Below are positions 1 through 8,021 of a DNA stretch of 39,692 bases, piece after piece. The notes under the pieces were generated by a model. It saw only the letters and a program-made list of their open reading frames with translations. It did no database searches and was not told where the DNA came from. Every line of letters starts with the position of its first letter. The first letter of the stretch is position 1. The position numbers were made by a program, and so were the translations under genes. This DNA comes from an uncultured Chloroflexota bacterium (lineage in GTDB: Bacteria > Chloroflexota > Anaerolineae > Anaerolineales > Anaerolineaceae), in NCBI GenBank assembly GCA_902795255.1, contig CADBKS010000011.1:1-39692 (forward strand), written 5' to 3'.

Positions 1-1
1 C

Positions 2-106
2 GGCTCTTCAACAATGGTATTCAACGGCGAACTCGTCAACATGCCGACGACCAACGGCCGTACGATCAAAGAACGGAAAGTGAGTGATATCGTCTATGTC
101 GGATAA
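2..106 (+). CDS. C-terminal end of an unidentified protein (5' partial)
   Basis: Frame 2 is open from the window edge to TAA at 104-106 and reads 34 residues beginning GSSTMVFNGELVNMPTTNGR and ending DIVYVG. The composition looks like real coding sequence, whereas the other two frames here stop early or encode a poor peptide. It overlaps the start of the next gene by 11 bases, which suggests translational coupling. Too little is present to name a family. Confidence 0.55.
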   Translation, partial: GSSTMVFNGELVNMPTTNGRTIKERKVSDIVYVG

Positions 107-494
107 GAATTCACGCTCCCTGCTTAAAAACGCCTTTGGCAATCTGGCCATAGCCATGTTCCTCGCGATTTTCGGCGCGGTCTACGAGCATTTCAGTTTC
201 GGGGTCTGGTCTCCATTTATGGTCTATGCCTTCATGATCCCGCTGGCGCTCGGTGCAGTGCCTTATCTTTACCTTGCTGTGTGGAAGCCGATACCGGCAG
301 ACCGGTTCGCCTTCAGGATCTGGAATTCGGGCATTGCCGCGCTCTCTGTCGGGTGTGTTTTCAAAGGTGTTCTGGAGATCTACGGAACGACGAACCGCCT
401 TCTGCCTGTATATCCGATCAACGGAGCTGTTCTGCTGGTCATCGGTGCGGCTGCCTTTCTCCTCCGAAAGCCGAAACTGCCGGTTGCCGGCTGA
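96..494 (+). CDS. Small four-helix integral membrane protein, unknown function
   Basis: A 132-residue protein starting at ATG 96 (MSDKNSRSLL). A GTG at 84 would add four residues but is less convincing. Four hydrophobic segments are visible at roughly residues 12-31, 36-58, 76-96 and 104-124, with a short basic C-terminus (LLRKPKLPVAG). It begins inside the last codons of the preceding gene and ends about 35 bases before a strong terminator, so it is the last gene of its transcript. No catalytic motif is visible and I do not recognise the family. A role linked to the truncated upstream gene is only a guess from the overlap. Confidence 0.75.
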   Translation: MSDKNSRSLLKNAFGNLAIAMFLAIFGAVYEHFSFGVWSPFMVYAFMIPLALGAVPYLYLAVWKPIPADRFAFRIWNSGIAALSVGCVFKGVLEIYGTTNRLLPVYPINGAVLLVIGAAAFLLRKPKLPVAG

Positions 495-530
495 CCGCTT
501 CGCTTCTGCGGAAAAATTCATATAGTCCGG

Positions 531-571
531 ACTGCCGGCAGCCATGAAATCGGTCTGCCGGCAGTTTTTTT
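531..571 (+). terminator. Rho-independent terminator
   Basis: Perfect 10-bp stem ACTGCCGGCA (531-540) / TGCCGGCAGT (556-565) with a 15-base loop, followed directly by a run of seven T. It closes the transcript of the small membrane protein gene. Confidence 0.9.
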
Positions 572-601
572 CGGGGACTGGCAAAGACGAAAACAGTATA
601 C

Positions 602-607
602 TATAAT
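602..607 (+). promoter_or_regulatory. Probable -10 box of the tldD-tldE promoter
   Basis: A perfect TATAAT lies just downstream of the terminator and ahead of a transcript leader of about 180 bases. The matching -35 (TGGCAA at 579-584, 17-base spacing) is poor, with three of six matches. The call rests on the -10 and on position between a terminator and the next gene. Confidence 0.5.
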
Positions 608-722
608 AGTATGAATGGAAAAACCGACGCTGAATACAGACGTGTCCGGGTTGGATCATCAGCCGGAACCGGAATACATCGGGATGCTCCGCCTTCGGCT
701 GTTTTGCACCATGAGAAGAATC

Positions 723-759
723 GTCCGCTGCTTCCTGCCCTGTGCAGGACCGGGCGGAC
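723..759 (+). promoter_or_regulatory. Nested hairpin in the tldD leader RNA
   Basis: Outer arms GTCCGC (723-728) and GCGGAC (754-759) enclose an inner CCTGC/GCAGG hairpin. The structure ends about 20 bases before the AGAAAGGAA Shine-Dalgarno of tldD. There is no T-run, so it is not a terminator by itself. It could influence translation or RNA stability. Confidence 0.35.
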
Positions 760-793
760 TCAGTCAGAAATCATAAAGAAAGGAATTTCCAGA

Positions 794-2227
794 ATGAAAG
801 CACCTTTTTCTCCATATTTGGATTCGCTTGCACCCGGGATGAAGGAACTGGCGGATATTCTCGGCAGGTCATTTGACTATGTCAGTATACTGTCGACCGA
901 TTCTGTCGGTTTCAGGGTCTCCATCTCACAGAGGACCAAAAGCGTTTCCGGAACCAATATGACGACCGAACGCGGCAATGTCGTCCGTGTCTGCCGCAGT
1001 GGCCGGTACAGTGAATACGCATTCAATGAAGTTCCGGAAAATATAGAGGACCTGGCCGAAGAGATCTGCAGGGAGCTGGAACGTCAGTTCGCGGTCATGG
1101 CCATGACCGGTGTGAAGACCTATGAAACAGCAGTCCTTGCGGATGAGCCGCTGGAGCTTTTCGTAGAAAAAGAGACCGGCCGCCTTCCTGAAGAAGAGGA
1201 TATGAAAGCCCTGGTCGAGATGTTTACCGCACTCTCGGACCGCGGCAAAGAGATCATACCGCATGCGCTGGACTGTATGTTGGGGGCTTCTTCGACGCAC
1301 GTTTCAAAAATGTTCCTGACAAAGAACCGTTTCCTGCGGCAGAGTTATGTTTATACCGAAGGAAACTGCGCGGCTTATGCGCCGAGCGAGGCCGGGGAGA
1401 TCAAATTTACTTATGAGGGCGTTTCAGGCTGCTGCGGTCCGGAAGTCCTGGACGGGCTGAAGGATGTGGTGGAACGGATGCCGAAAACCATGGAGGAAAT
1501 GCTCACCTCGGAGAAAATCGTTCCGGGGGAATATGAGATCATCACCGATCCCGGGATCACCGGCCTGATCGCTCACGAAGCGTTTGGCCATGGTGTGGAA
1601 ATGGATATGTTTGTCAAGAAGCGCGCGCTGGGGGCAGAGTATATCGGGAAACGTGTCGGTTCGGATATGTGCACGATGCACGAAGGTGCCCTTTGCGCTG
1701 AAAGCGTTACCTCCTATGCTTTTGATGATGAAGGAACGCCTGCCGGTGATGTGACCGAGATCGATCACGGGATCCTGAAAACCGGCATCTGCGACGCGCT
1801 GTCCGCCCTGCGGCTCGGGACCAAACCGACCGGAAACGGCAAGCGCGAGAATTTTGCGCACAAGGTCTATACCCGCATGACGAATACCATGTTTGACTCC
1901 GGAGAAAATACGCTGGACGAGATGATCGCGTCTGTAAAACACGGCTATCTTCTCAAAGGGACCGAAAGCGGTATGGAAGATCCGAAGCACTGGGGCATTC
2001 AGTGCATTATTTCTCGCGGGTATGAGATCAAAGACGGTGCCTTTACCGGAAAGGTCGTCTCTCCGGTCGTCATGACCGGTTATGTGCCGGATCTTTTATG
2101 CGGGATCAGTATGGCTTCAGCGGACCGCAGGGTCGACGGTAACGGGGCCTGTGGGAAAGGACATAAGGAATGGGTCAAAGTCGCTGACGGCGGTCCGTAT
2201 CTGAAAACGAAAGCGAGGCTCGGATAA
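794..2227 (+). CDS. tldD: TldD-like zinc metalloprotease subunit
   Basis: A 477-residue TldD/PmbA family protein, the catalytic half of the heterodimeric TldD-TldE protease. TldD-TldE cleaves unfolded peptides inside its cavity and in E. coli takes part in microcin B17 maturation and CcdA turnover. The zinc motif HEAFGH (HExxxH) is at residues 261-266, and a cysteine in GACGKGHK near the C-terminus fits the third metal ligand of the family. I start at ATG 794 because AGAAAGGAA sits 8-16 bases upstream. The frame is open back to 611, but those residues are low-complexity leader translation. Its stop overlaps the ATG of tldE (TAATG), so the two are co-translated. The substrate in this organism is not visible; no obvious RiPP precursor lies beside it. 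Confidence 0.93.
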   Translation: MKAPFSPYLDSLAPGMKELADILGRSFDYVSILSTDSVGFRVSISQRTKSVSGTNMTTERGNVVRVCRSGRYSEYAFNEVPENIEDLAEEICRELERQFAVMAMTGVKTYETAVLADEPLELFVEKETGRLPEEEDMKALVEMFTALSDRGKEIIPHALDCMLGASSTHVSKMFLTKNRFLRQSYVYTEGNCAAYAPSEAGEIKFTYEGVSGCCGPEVLDGLKDVVERMPKTMEEMLTSEKIVPGEYEIITDPGITGLIAHEAFGHGVEMDMFVKKRALGAEYIGKRVGSDMCTMHEGALCAESVTSYAFDDEGTPAGDVTEIDHGILKTGICDALSALRLGTKPTGNGKRENFAHKVYTRMTNTMFDSGENTLDEMIASVKHGYLLKGTESGMEDPKHWGIQCIISRGYEIKDGAFTGKVVSPVVMTGYVPDLLCGISMASADRRVDGNGACGKGHKEWVKVADGGPYLKTKARLG

Positions 2228-3501
2228 TGTTTACTTTTATTCAGGATAAGATCAAGGCTCTCGGCTGTACGGTCTGGGAGCTCAGCGAAACCATTACCCG
2301 GGGCTGGGAATTTTACTTCATCCGCCATGCGCTGGATCAGAACCGTGTTACGGAAGTCAAAACCTATCAGGTGACGCTTTACCGTCCTCTTGAGGGAGGT
2401 TTTCTCGGTTCTGCGTCTGGGGAGATCTCGCCGACCGCATCCGAGGCCGGTATTGAGAAGACACTGGCCGATATCTATTTTCAGGCTTCCCTGGTGAAGA
2501 ATCCGGTTTACAGACTGAATGACAAACCTGTGGCGTCGCCTGAGCCGAAAGATGTGGATACGGCCGCGATTGCGAAGGATTTCATCACGGCGATGTCTGA
2601 AGTGGAGGAGACCGGTACGGAAGATATCAACTCCTATGAGATCTTTGTCCGGGATATCACCCGTCATTTTCTCAATTCAAACGGTGTGGAATATACTGTT
2701 CGGTATCCCAGCTCCATGATCGAGGTGATCGTCAACGCGCGAAGCGGTGAGCATGAGATCGAACTTTACCGGAATTTCCGTTCCGGGACCTGCGACGCGG
2801 AAAAATTGCGCCGGGATATCGAAAAGGCGCTCCGTTACGCCAAGGACCGTCTGGTCACCGAGCCTACACCGAAGCTTGACACTTTCGATGTGATCTTTTC
2901 CACGGATGATGCAGTCCGGATCTACAGCTATTTTTCCGATAAAGCAAGCGCGGATATGATCTACCGCAGGATCTCGGATTGGACGCCGGGCAGGGAGATC
3001 GCATCCGGCATGACCGGCGACCGGATCACCATGAAAGCGGTATCCTCCCTGGATAACTCCTCGGCGGATTATCCGATCGATGAGGAGGGGGCTGCTATTT
3101 TGGACCGGACGCTGATCCGGAACGGTGTGGTGGAAAATAACTGGGGACATCGGCGGTTCTGTCAGTATCTTGGGCTGGAAGAAAGTTCGGTCGTCCGTAA
3201 TTTTGTCGTTGAGGGCGGTGCCGAAACAGAGGCTGAAGTGCGCCGGGGCGACTATCTGGAGGTCGTGGAATACTCCGCTTTTCATGTGGACAGCATGGGC
3301 GGTGATATTGCGGGCGAGATCCGTCTCGGGTATCTGCATCAGAACGGTACGGTCAGGATCGTGAGCGGCGGTTCTGTTTCCGGTCAGATGGCGGATGTTA
3401 TCCCCACGATGACATTTTCGTCTGAGACAGAGCAGTACGATAATTTTGTGATCCCGCGCGTGACACGGCTGAAAAATCTCCGCATCACCGGTATTGTATA
3501 A
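2227..3501 (+). CDS. tldE: TldE/PmbA-like protease partner subunit
   Basis: A 424-residue member of the TldD/PmbA family without the HExxxH motif. This is what distinguishes TldE (PmbA), the non-catalytic partner, from TldD. The C-terminal half carries the family core with the GDYLEVVEYSAFHVDSMGGD region and the SGQMADVIPTMTFSSE stretch. It overlaps tldD by one base and its Shine-Dalgarno (GAGG) lies within the end of tldD. A terminator follows directly, so tldD-tldE forms a two-gene transcript. Length is close to the family norm (about 430-450). Confidence 0.9.
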   Translation: MFTFIQDKIKALGCTVWELSETITRGWEFYFIRHALDQNRVTEVKTYQVTLYRPLEGGFLGSASGEISPTASEAGIEKTLADIYFQASLVKNPVYRLNDKPVASPEPKDVDTAAIAKDFITAMSEVEETGTEDINSYEIFVRDITRHFLNSNGVEYTVRYPSSMIEVIVNARSGEHEIELYRNFRSGTCDAEKLRRDIEKALRYAKDRLVTEPTPKLDTFDVIFSTDDAVRIYSYFSDKASADMIYRRISDWTPGREIASGMTGDRITMKAVSSLDNSSADYPIDEEGAAILDRTLIRNGVVENNWGHRRFCQYLGLEESSVVRNFVVEGGAETEAEVRRGDYLEVVEYSAFHVDSMGGDIAGEIRLGYLHQNGTVRIVSGGSVSGQMADVIPTMTFSSETEQYDNFVIPRVTRLKNLRITGIV

Positions 3502-3515
3502 AAAGCTGACAGGAG

Positions 3516-3557
3516 AAAGCCCGACAGAATATGCATCGTTCATGCCGGGCTTTTGTT
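3516..3557 (+). terminator. Rho-independent terminator after tldE
   Basis: Stem AAAGCCCG (3516-3523) / CGGGCTTT (3546-3553) followed by TTTTG-TTT. It ends the tldD-tldE transcript. Confidence 0.8.
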
Positions 3558-3592
3558 TATCCTGTCTTCAATATGCAGAAAGGATCATGGTT

Positions 3593-4009
3593 ATGAGCAG
3601 AACGATCACGAAAAGAACAGACACAGTTTTTGCGGTGATTCTGTTCATGCTGCTCCTGTGTGTGAGCGGCTGCAGCAAATACAGGTCAGGGTATAAGGCG
3701 GTTGGTCTGGTGACCTCGGAATCCTCCGGGAATGGTTTTATCAACTTCTATTCATTTGACGGAACCAGGGTATTTAAACTGGTCAATAAAAAAGCTTCTG
3801 AAGGACAACTCATATATTCGGCAAAGCTTGAAGAGGGCAGCGCTGCCGTTTTTTATGATAACGGGAGCGGAAAAACAGAGTTGTTTGCCATTCAAGGCGG
3901 AGAAGAGACGGATGCTGCTTTTACATTGCCGGGCTCCGGTACCGTATATGTGATCATAGAGACACAAGGAAAATGTCAGAACGGCGAGTTCCGTTTTGAA
4001 ATCAGGTAA
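3593..4009 (+). CDS. Small lipoprotein, unknown function
   Basis: A 138-residue exported lipoprotein. A basic N-terminus (MSRTITKRTD) and hydrophobic stretch lead to the lipobox VSGC with the lipidated cysteine at residue 27. The mature part is a compact, probably beta-rich domain of about 110 residues (…GTVYVIIETQG…). This resembles small beta-sandwich lipoproteins, but I cannot assign a family. ATG 3593 is preferred over ATG 3587 because AGAAAGGA at 3577-3584 is then correctly spaced. Its stop overlaps the next gene (TAATG), so it is co-translated with the HExxH peptidase gene. Confidence 0.8.
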   Translation: MSRTITKRTDTVFAVILFMLLLCVSGCSKYRSGYKAVGLVTSESSGNGFINFYSFDGTRVFKLVNKKASEGQLIYSAKLEEGSAAVFYDNGSGKTELFAIQGGEETDAAFTLPGSGTVYVIIETQGKCQNGEFRFEIR

Positions 4010-4014
4010 TGATC

Positions 4015-4725
4015 ATGGATCCACTGAAACGTTTTGAGAGCGAACATTATTATTTCTGCTATCACGAAAATTCCCCGGCGGAACGGGATCTGGCTGCAAT
4101 TGCAGCAGAGCAGGAAGCCTGTTTCCGGTATATCTGTGATGTCCTGAAAGTACAGCCGGACTTTAAGCTGACCTACTTCCTTTGTAATACTCCCGAGGAA
4201 GTCGGTGCCTTCTACGGTGATAACGAACCCTGCAACGGTTTCGCACGGGTGCCGGATAAGGTCTATGCGGTCTACAATGAGAAAGTAAAGTGTATCGGAT
4301 TTCATGAAGATGCGCATCTGATCAGTTATCTGATCAACCGGCCGGAATCTCCCGCAGTCCGCGAGGGCCTCGCAATGTATTTTGACAGTAAATGGTGGGG
4401 GATCAGTAATCGGGATTGGACCGGCTATTTCCTGAAAAGCGGCAGATATATCGGGATCGGAGAATTGTTGGACGAAGAACGGTTCTTCGCTGCCGACTGC
4501 AGCATAACCTATCCTATTGTCGGCGCTTTTACTGCGTGGCTGATCTCTGTTTACGGCATCGGCAGATATCTGGATTTTTATAAAATAGGGAACGCGGGCA
4601 TCGGTTTTGCTGATGTTTACGGTAAGAGCCCGGAAAAACTGAATGATGAATTTGTCAGCTATGTCCGCCTGTTCCGTAATGACAGGGTGCTGGAAAACAG
4701 AATGGAGGAGCTTCTCCTGAACTGA
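4015..4725 (+). CDS. Peptidase-MA-like zinc metalloprotease (gluzincin type)
   Basis: A 236-residue cytoplasmic protein with the zinc signature HEDAH (HExxH, residues 97-101) and a glutamate 17 residues later in REGLAMYFD. This arrangement is typical of gluzincins such as peptidase MA. The region between and after is helical, as expected. No signal peptide or membrane segment is visible. ATG 4015 is chosen over the overlapping ATG 4009 because the AGG at 4004-4006 is then eight bases away. The substrate is unknown. It is coupled to the upstream lipoprotein, so the two probably act in the same process although in different compartments. Confidence 0.75.
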   Translation: MDPLKRFESEHYYFCYHENSPAERDLAAIAAEQEACFRYICDVLKVQPDFKLTYFLCNTPEEVGAFYGDNEPCNGFARVPDKVYAVYNEKVKCIGFHEDAHLISYLINRPESPAVREGLAMYFDSKWWGISNRDWTGYFLKSGRYIGIGELLDEERFFAADCSITYPIVGAFTAWLISVYGIGRYLDFYKIGNAGIGFADVYGKSPEKLNDEFVSYVRLFRNDRVLENRMEELLLN

Positions 4726-4768
4726 GATCTGATACCGTGGGTATTCGGATCTGATGGGCTGATTTTTG
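4725..4768 (+). terminator. Possible terminator or hairpin after the peptidase gene
   Basis: Arms AGATCtGATACC (4725-4736) and GGTATtcGGATCT (4739-4751) form a long but interrupted hairpin. ATTTTTG follows after a gap of about ten bases. The gap makes it a weaker terminator candidate. Confidence 0.4.
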
Positions 4769-4977
4769 TCCGGTTATGGTAAGATTAAATAAGATATCAG
4801 GCAGTGTATGACGGAAGACGATACATAATGAGAAAATACCGGTGAATATCTTGCTGAAATGCGGGCCGGTATGATATGTGTTGTGTTTCTCCGCAAATAA
4901 CTGTCTGGAACCAAATACACGCGAAGCGCGCATCCTGATGTGCGTTTTGGTCAATATAATATATAAGGAATTTGATC

Positions 4978-6453
4978 ATGCAGAATATCCCTGAAGTCTC
5001 CCTCGGCATTATTGCCGTTTCCCGTGACTGTTTTCCGATCGCGCTTTCCGAAAAGCGCCGTGCCGCGATCATTGAAGCGTGCGGGGGCGGGCTTTATGAG
5101 TGCCCCGTTACGGTTGAAAATGAAAACGATATGTGCCGGGCAGTCGAAGATGTGAAAAAAGCCGGCTGCAATGCCCTGGTAGTGTTTCTTGGCAATTTCG
5201 GCCCTGAGACTCCGGAAACCCTGATCGCGAAGTATTTTGACGGTCCCTGCATGTTTGTTGCGGCCGCTGAAGGAGACGGGGATCTGATCAATGGGCGCGG
5301 AGACGCATACTGCGGTATGCTGAACTGCTCCTATAACCTGGGCATGCGACATCTGAAAGGTTATATCCCGGAATATCCGGTCGGAACATCCGACGATATC
5401 GCGCATATGATCGCGGATTTCTGTCCCATTGCCCGTGCGGTCATCGGTGTGCAGAATCTGAAGATCATCACTTTTGGACCGCGTCCGCAGGATTTCTTCG
5501 CCTGCAATGCCCCGATCAAGGGACTGTATGAACTGGGTGTGGAGATCGAGGAAAACAGTGAACTTGACCTGCTGGTCAGTTATAAGGCGCATAAAGGCGA
5601 TGAACGGATCCCTGCCGTCTGCGCGGATATGGCCGCCGAAATGGGCGAAGGACGGTATTTCCCGGATCTTCTGGAACGGATGGCACAGTTTGAACTGACG
5701 CTGCTGGACTGGGCAGAAGCGCACAAGGGTGCCCGGAAGTATGTGGCTTTCGCGGATAAATGCTGGCCTGCCTTCCCGGAACAGTTCGGTTTTGAACCCT
5801 GCTTTGTCAACTCCCGCCTGGCTGCCCGCGGCATTCCGGTCAGCTGCGAAGTGGATATTTACGGTGCGCTTTCCGAATATATCGGAGCCTGTATCTCCGG
5901 CGATGCGGTAACGATCCTGGATATCAACAACTCTGTTCCCGAAAAAATGTGGAAAACGCAGATCAGGGGTAAATATGACTACAGCCTCACGGATACCTTC
6001 ATGGGATTTCACTGCGGCAATACACCCAGCTGCAAGATGTGTGCGGACCGTGCCGTGAAATATCAGCTCATTCAGCACCGTCTGCTGGAGCCGGAAGGTT
6101 CCGAACCGGACTTCACGCGTGGAACGCTGGAAGGCGATATCGCCGCGGGTGAGATCACTTTCTTCCGGCTCCAGTGCGATTCCGAAGGGAATCTCCGCTC
6201 CTATATCGCTGAGGGAGAAGTCCTTCCGATCAAAACGACCAGTTTCGGCGGCATCGGCGTTTTTGCCATTCATGAGATGGGCCGTTTCTACCGTCACGTC
6301 CTGATCCAGAAGCACTTCCCGCACCACGGTGCCGTTGCTTTCGGCCATCACGGAAAGGCTTTGTTTGAGGTCTTCAAGTATCTGGGCGTTGGGGATATCG
6401 GCTACAATCAGCCGAAGAGTCTGCCCTATCCGACTGAAAATCCCTGGGCATGA
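4978..6453 (+). CDS. L-fucose/L-arabinose isomerase family protein
   Basis: A 491-residue cytoplasmic protein of the L-fucose isomerase-like superfamily (aldose-ketose isomerase fold). Family-like features are an N-terminal Rossmann-like part with repeated Gly-rich turns (LVVFLGNFGPETP), the central SCEVDIYGALSEYI stretch containing Glu and Asp residues in the position of the metal ligands, and a C-terminal FCGN/HCGN-type segment (MGFHCGNTPSCKM). ATG 4978 is chosen because AAGGA at 4966-4970 is well placed; a TTG at 4972 is too close. Whether the substrate is L-fucose, L-arabinose or another sugar cannot be told. The presence of GH51 and GH141-like enzymes in the window fits pentose or fucose use. 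An AT-rich stretch containing TATAAT (4955-4960) precedes it. Confidence 0.8.
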   Translation: MQNIPEVSLGIIAVSRDCFPIALSEKRRAAIIEACGGGLYECPVTVENENDMCRAVEDVKKAGCNALVVFLGNFGPETPETLIAKYFDGPCMFVAAAEGDGDLINGRGDAYCGMLNCSYNLGMRHLKGYIPEYPVGTSDDIAHMIADFCPIARAVIGVQNLKIITFGPRPQDFFACNAPIKGLYELGVEIEENSELDLLVSYKAHKGDERIPAVCADMAAEMGEGRYFPDLLERMAQFELTLLDWAEAHKGARKYVAFADKCWPAFPEQFGFEPCFVNSRLAARGIPVSCEVDIYGALSEYIGACISGDAVTILDINNSVPEKMWKTQIRGKYDYSLTDTFMGFHCGNTPSCKMCADRAVKYQLIQHRLLEPEGSEPDFTRGTLEGDIAAGEITFFRLQCDSEGNLRSYIAEGEVLPIKTTSFGGIGVFAIHEMGRFYRHVLIQKHFPHHGAVAFGHHGKALFEVFKYLGVGDIGYNQPKSLPYPTENPWA

Positions 6454-6470
6454 TATAAACAGTTTTTTAT

Positions 6471-6500
6471 TCAGGGGCTGTCTTTACCGGCAGCCTCTGA
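6471..6500. repeat. Hairpin after the isomerase-like gene
   Basis: Arms TCAGGGGCTG (6471-6480) and CAGCCTCTGA (6491-6500) pair over ten positions with one G-U. No T-run follows directly, so it is a stem-loop of uncertain role. A weak or Rho-assisted terminator is possible. Confidence 0.45.
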
Positions 6501-6560
6501 TCATTTACCGGAACTGAATTTTTTATAAATGGGGCGTATCCAGCCACGGACCGGAAACTG

Positions 6561-7073
6561 ATGCAGAAATTCTTGTACAGACTGATCGAAGACGGAACCT
6601 ATTGTATCACGGGCTATCTTGGGGATGAAGCCGAAGTCTGTGTACCGGATGCAGTCGGCGAAACCGGACGCATCACGGTGGTGTATGACAAGGTCTTTGC
6701 GGGGCACAGTGAGATCACTTCTGTGCATCTGCCGGATACGGTCACGGATATCGGAGAGTTTGTTTTTGACGGATGTACGGCCCTTGCTCATCTCCGGCTG
6801 CCTTCCCAGCTGATGAATCTCTGGGGACATTCATTCGCGCGGTGCGGGATCACGGAGATCACGATCCCCGGCAAAGTTAAGCAGATCCCGTCCTTTGCTT
6901 TTAAGGATTGTGTCCGGCTGAAGAAGGTGATCTGCAGTCCGGGCGTAAAAAAGATCCATCCGTGGGCATTTATGGGCTGTTCTCAGCTGAAAGAGCTGGT
7001 TTGCGGGACTGACACAGAGGTCAGTCCTGAGGCTTTTGATTCAAAGGAAATGAAGAACTGGCAGAAAACCTGA
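6561..7073 (+). CDS. BspA-like leucine-rich repeat protein
   Basis: A 170-residue protein built from BspA-type (LRR_5) repeats. The repeating pattern is visible as …VHLPDTVTDIGEFVFDGC, …LRLPSQLMNLWGHSFARC, …ITIPGKVKQIPSFAFKDC and …VICSPGVKKIHPWAFMGC, about 23 residues apart and each ending Phe-x-x-Cys. There is no signal peptide, so unlike surface BspA proteins this short form is probably cytoplasmic. The Shine-Dalgarno is weak (GGAAA 5 bases upstream). LRR_5 proteins generally mediate protein contacts, and the partner is unknown. Confidence 0.8.
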   Translation: MQKFLYRLIEDGTYCITGYLGDEAEVCVPDAVGETGRITVVYDKVFAGHSEITSVHLPDTVTDIGEFVFDGCTALAHLRLPSQLMNLWGHSFARCGITEITIPGKVKQIPSFAFKDCVRLKKVICSPGVKKIHPWAFMGCSQLKELVCGTDTEVSPEAFDSKEMKNWQKT

Positions 7074-7247
7074 CCTGTATTCTGGAAAATGTTTCCCGTG
7101 ATCCTGTCCTCAGGGGATCGTCCGTTGTTCCGGCATTCATTGAACCGCGGTGCCCGGTGTTTTGCCTGCTGCAGTGAATTGAAATCTCTTCTTAGCGGGA
7201 ATTTCCGCGCGGTCCGGTTCTGAAGATATATTTGAGAGGATATAACA

Positions 7248-8015
7248 ATGGCATTTTTGCAGATCCAGTTTTTCTCCGCGGCTCTGAATGTCGCATCAAC
7301 GGTAAATGTGATCCTTCCTGAGGCAGCTCAGGGAATCGGGATCGAGGCATCCGGCAAAAAAGCACTTCCGGATGTGCTTTATCTGCTGCATGGATACAGT
7401 GACGATCATTCCATCTGGATGCGGCGGACTTCGGTGGAACGGTATGCGGCAGCACACAACCTTGCCGTGATCATGCCTGCGGTCAACCATAGTTTTTACT
7501 GCAACGAGGTATATGGTGAAAAGTATTGGGATTATGTGAGTGAGGAATTGCCCGGGACGATGCACCGCTTCCTACGTCTGAGCGATAAGCCTGCTCATAC
7601 CTATGTGGCAGGGCTGAGTATGGGCGGATACGGTGCGATGCGCCTGGCGCTGACTTATCCGGAGCGTTTTGCTGCTGCGGCCAGCTTCAGCGGGGTAGTG
7701 GACCTGACCGATGTCTTTTATCAGGAACGGCGGAATGATGAGATCCGGCGGGTCTTCGGAGATCAGGCGGATATCCGCAATACGGAAGTTGACAATCTGC
7801 ATCTGATGAAGAAAAACAGCAGTGCGCCGCGCAAACCGCGTCTTTATCTCAGCTGCGGTACTGCGGATTTCCTTTATCATCAGCATCAGGCGTTTGTGCC
7901 GGAACTGAAGAAAAACGGCTGGAAAGTCACATCCTGTGAAGTCGAAGGTGCCTCCCATGAGTGGGGCTTCTGGGATGATCAGATCCGGAATTTTATCGAT
8001 TTCATTTACAAATAA
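7248..8015 (+). CDS. Esterase of the EstA / S-formylglutathione-hydrolase-like alpha/beta-hydrolase family
   Basis: A 255-residue cytoplasmic serine esterase. The oxyanion-hole segment is LLHGYSDD (residues 47-53), the nucleophile Ser124 is in GLSMGG, and the other catalytic residues are most likely Asp207 (CGTADF) and His237 (GASHEW). Similar proteins are tributyrin or acetyl esterases (EstA-like), often removing acetyl groups from short oligosaccharides. It starts with a clear Shine-Dalgarno (GAGAGGA, 7234-7240). It converges on the amidohydrolase gene with only six bases between the stops. A role in deacetylating imported xylan fragments would fit the glycosidases in the window but is inference. 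Confidence 0.85.
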   Translation: MAFLQIQFFSAALNVASTVNVILPEAAQGIGIEASGKKALPDVLYLLHGYSDDHSIWMRRTSVERYAAAHNLAVIMPAVNHSFYCNEVYGEKYWDYVSEELPGTMHRFLRLSDKPAHTYVAGLSMGGYGAMRLALTYPERFAAAASFSGVVDLTDVFYQERRNDEIRRVFGDQADIRNTEVDNLHLMKKNSSAPRKPRLYLSCGTADFLYHQHQAFVPELKKNGWKVTSCEVEGASHEWGFWDDQIRNFIDFIYK

Positions 8016-8021
8016 AGGCCG

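Noticed and set aside
711..776. 21-codon ORF in the tldD leader containing two cysteines (MRRIVRCFLPC…)
   Set aside because: It is attractive as a peptide precursor for TldD/TldE, but there is no Shine-Dalgarno and it coincides with the leader hairpin.
4955..4960. TATAAT just before the fucose-isomerase-like gene as a promoter
   Set aside because: Transcription would start at or within the Shine-Dalgarno, and no -35 is present.
6529..6561. Ten-codon ORF whose TGA overlaps the start of the LRR gene
   Set aside because: No Shine-Dalgarno upstream; the overlap is likely chance.
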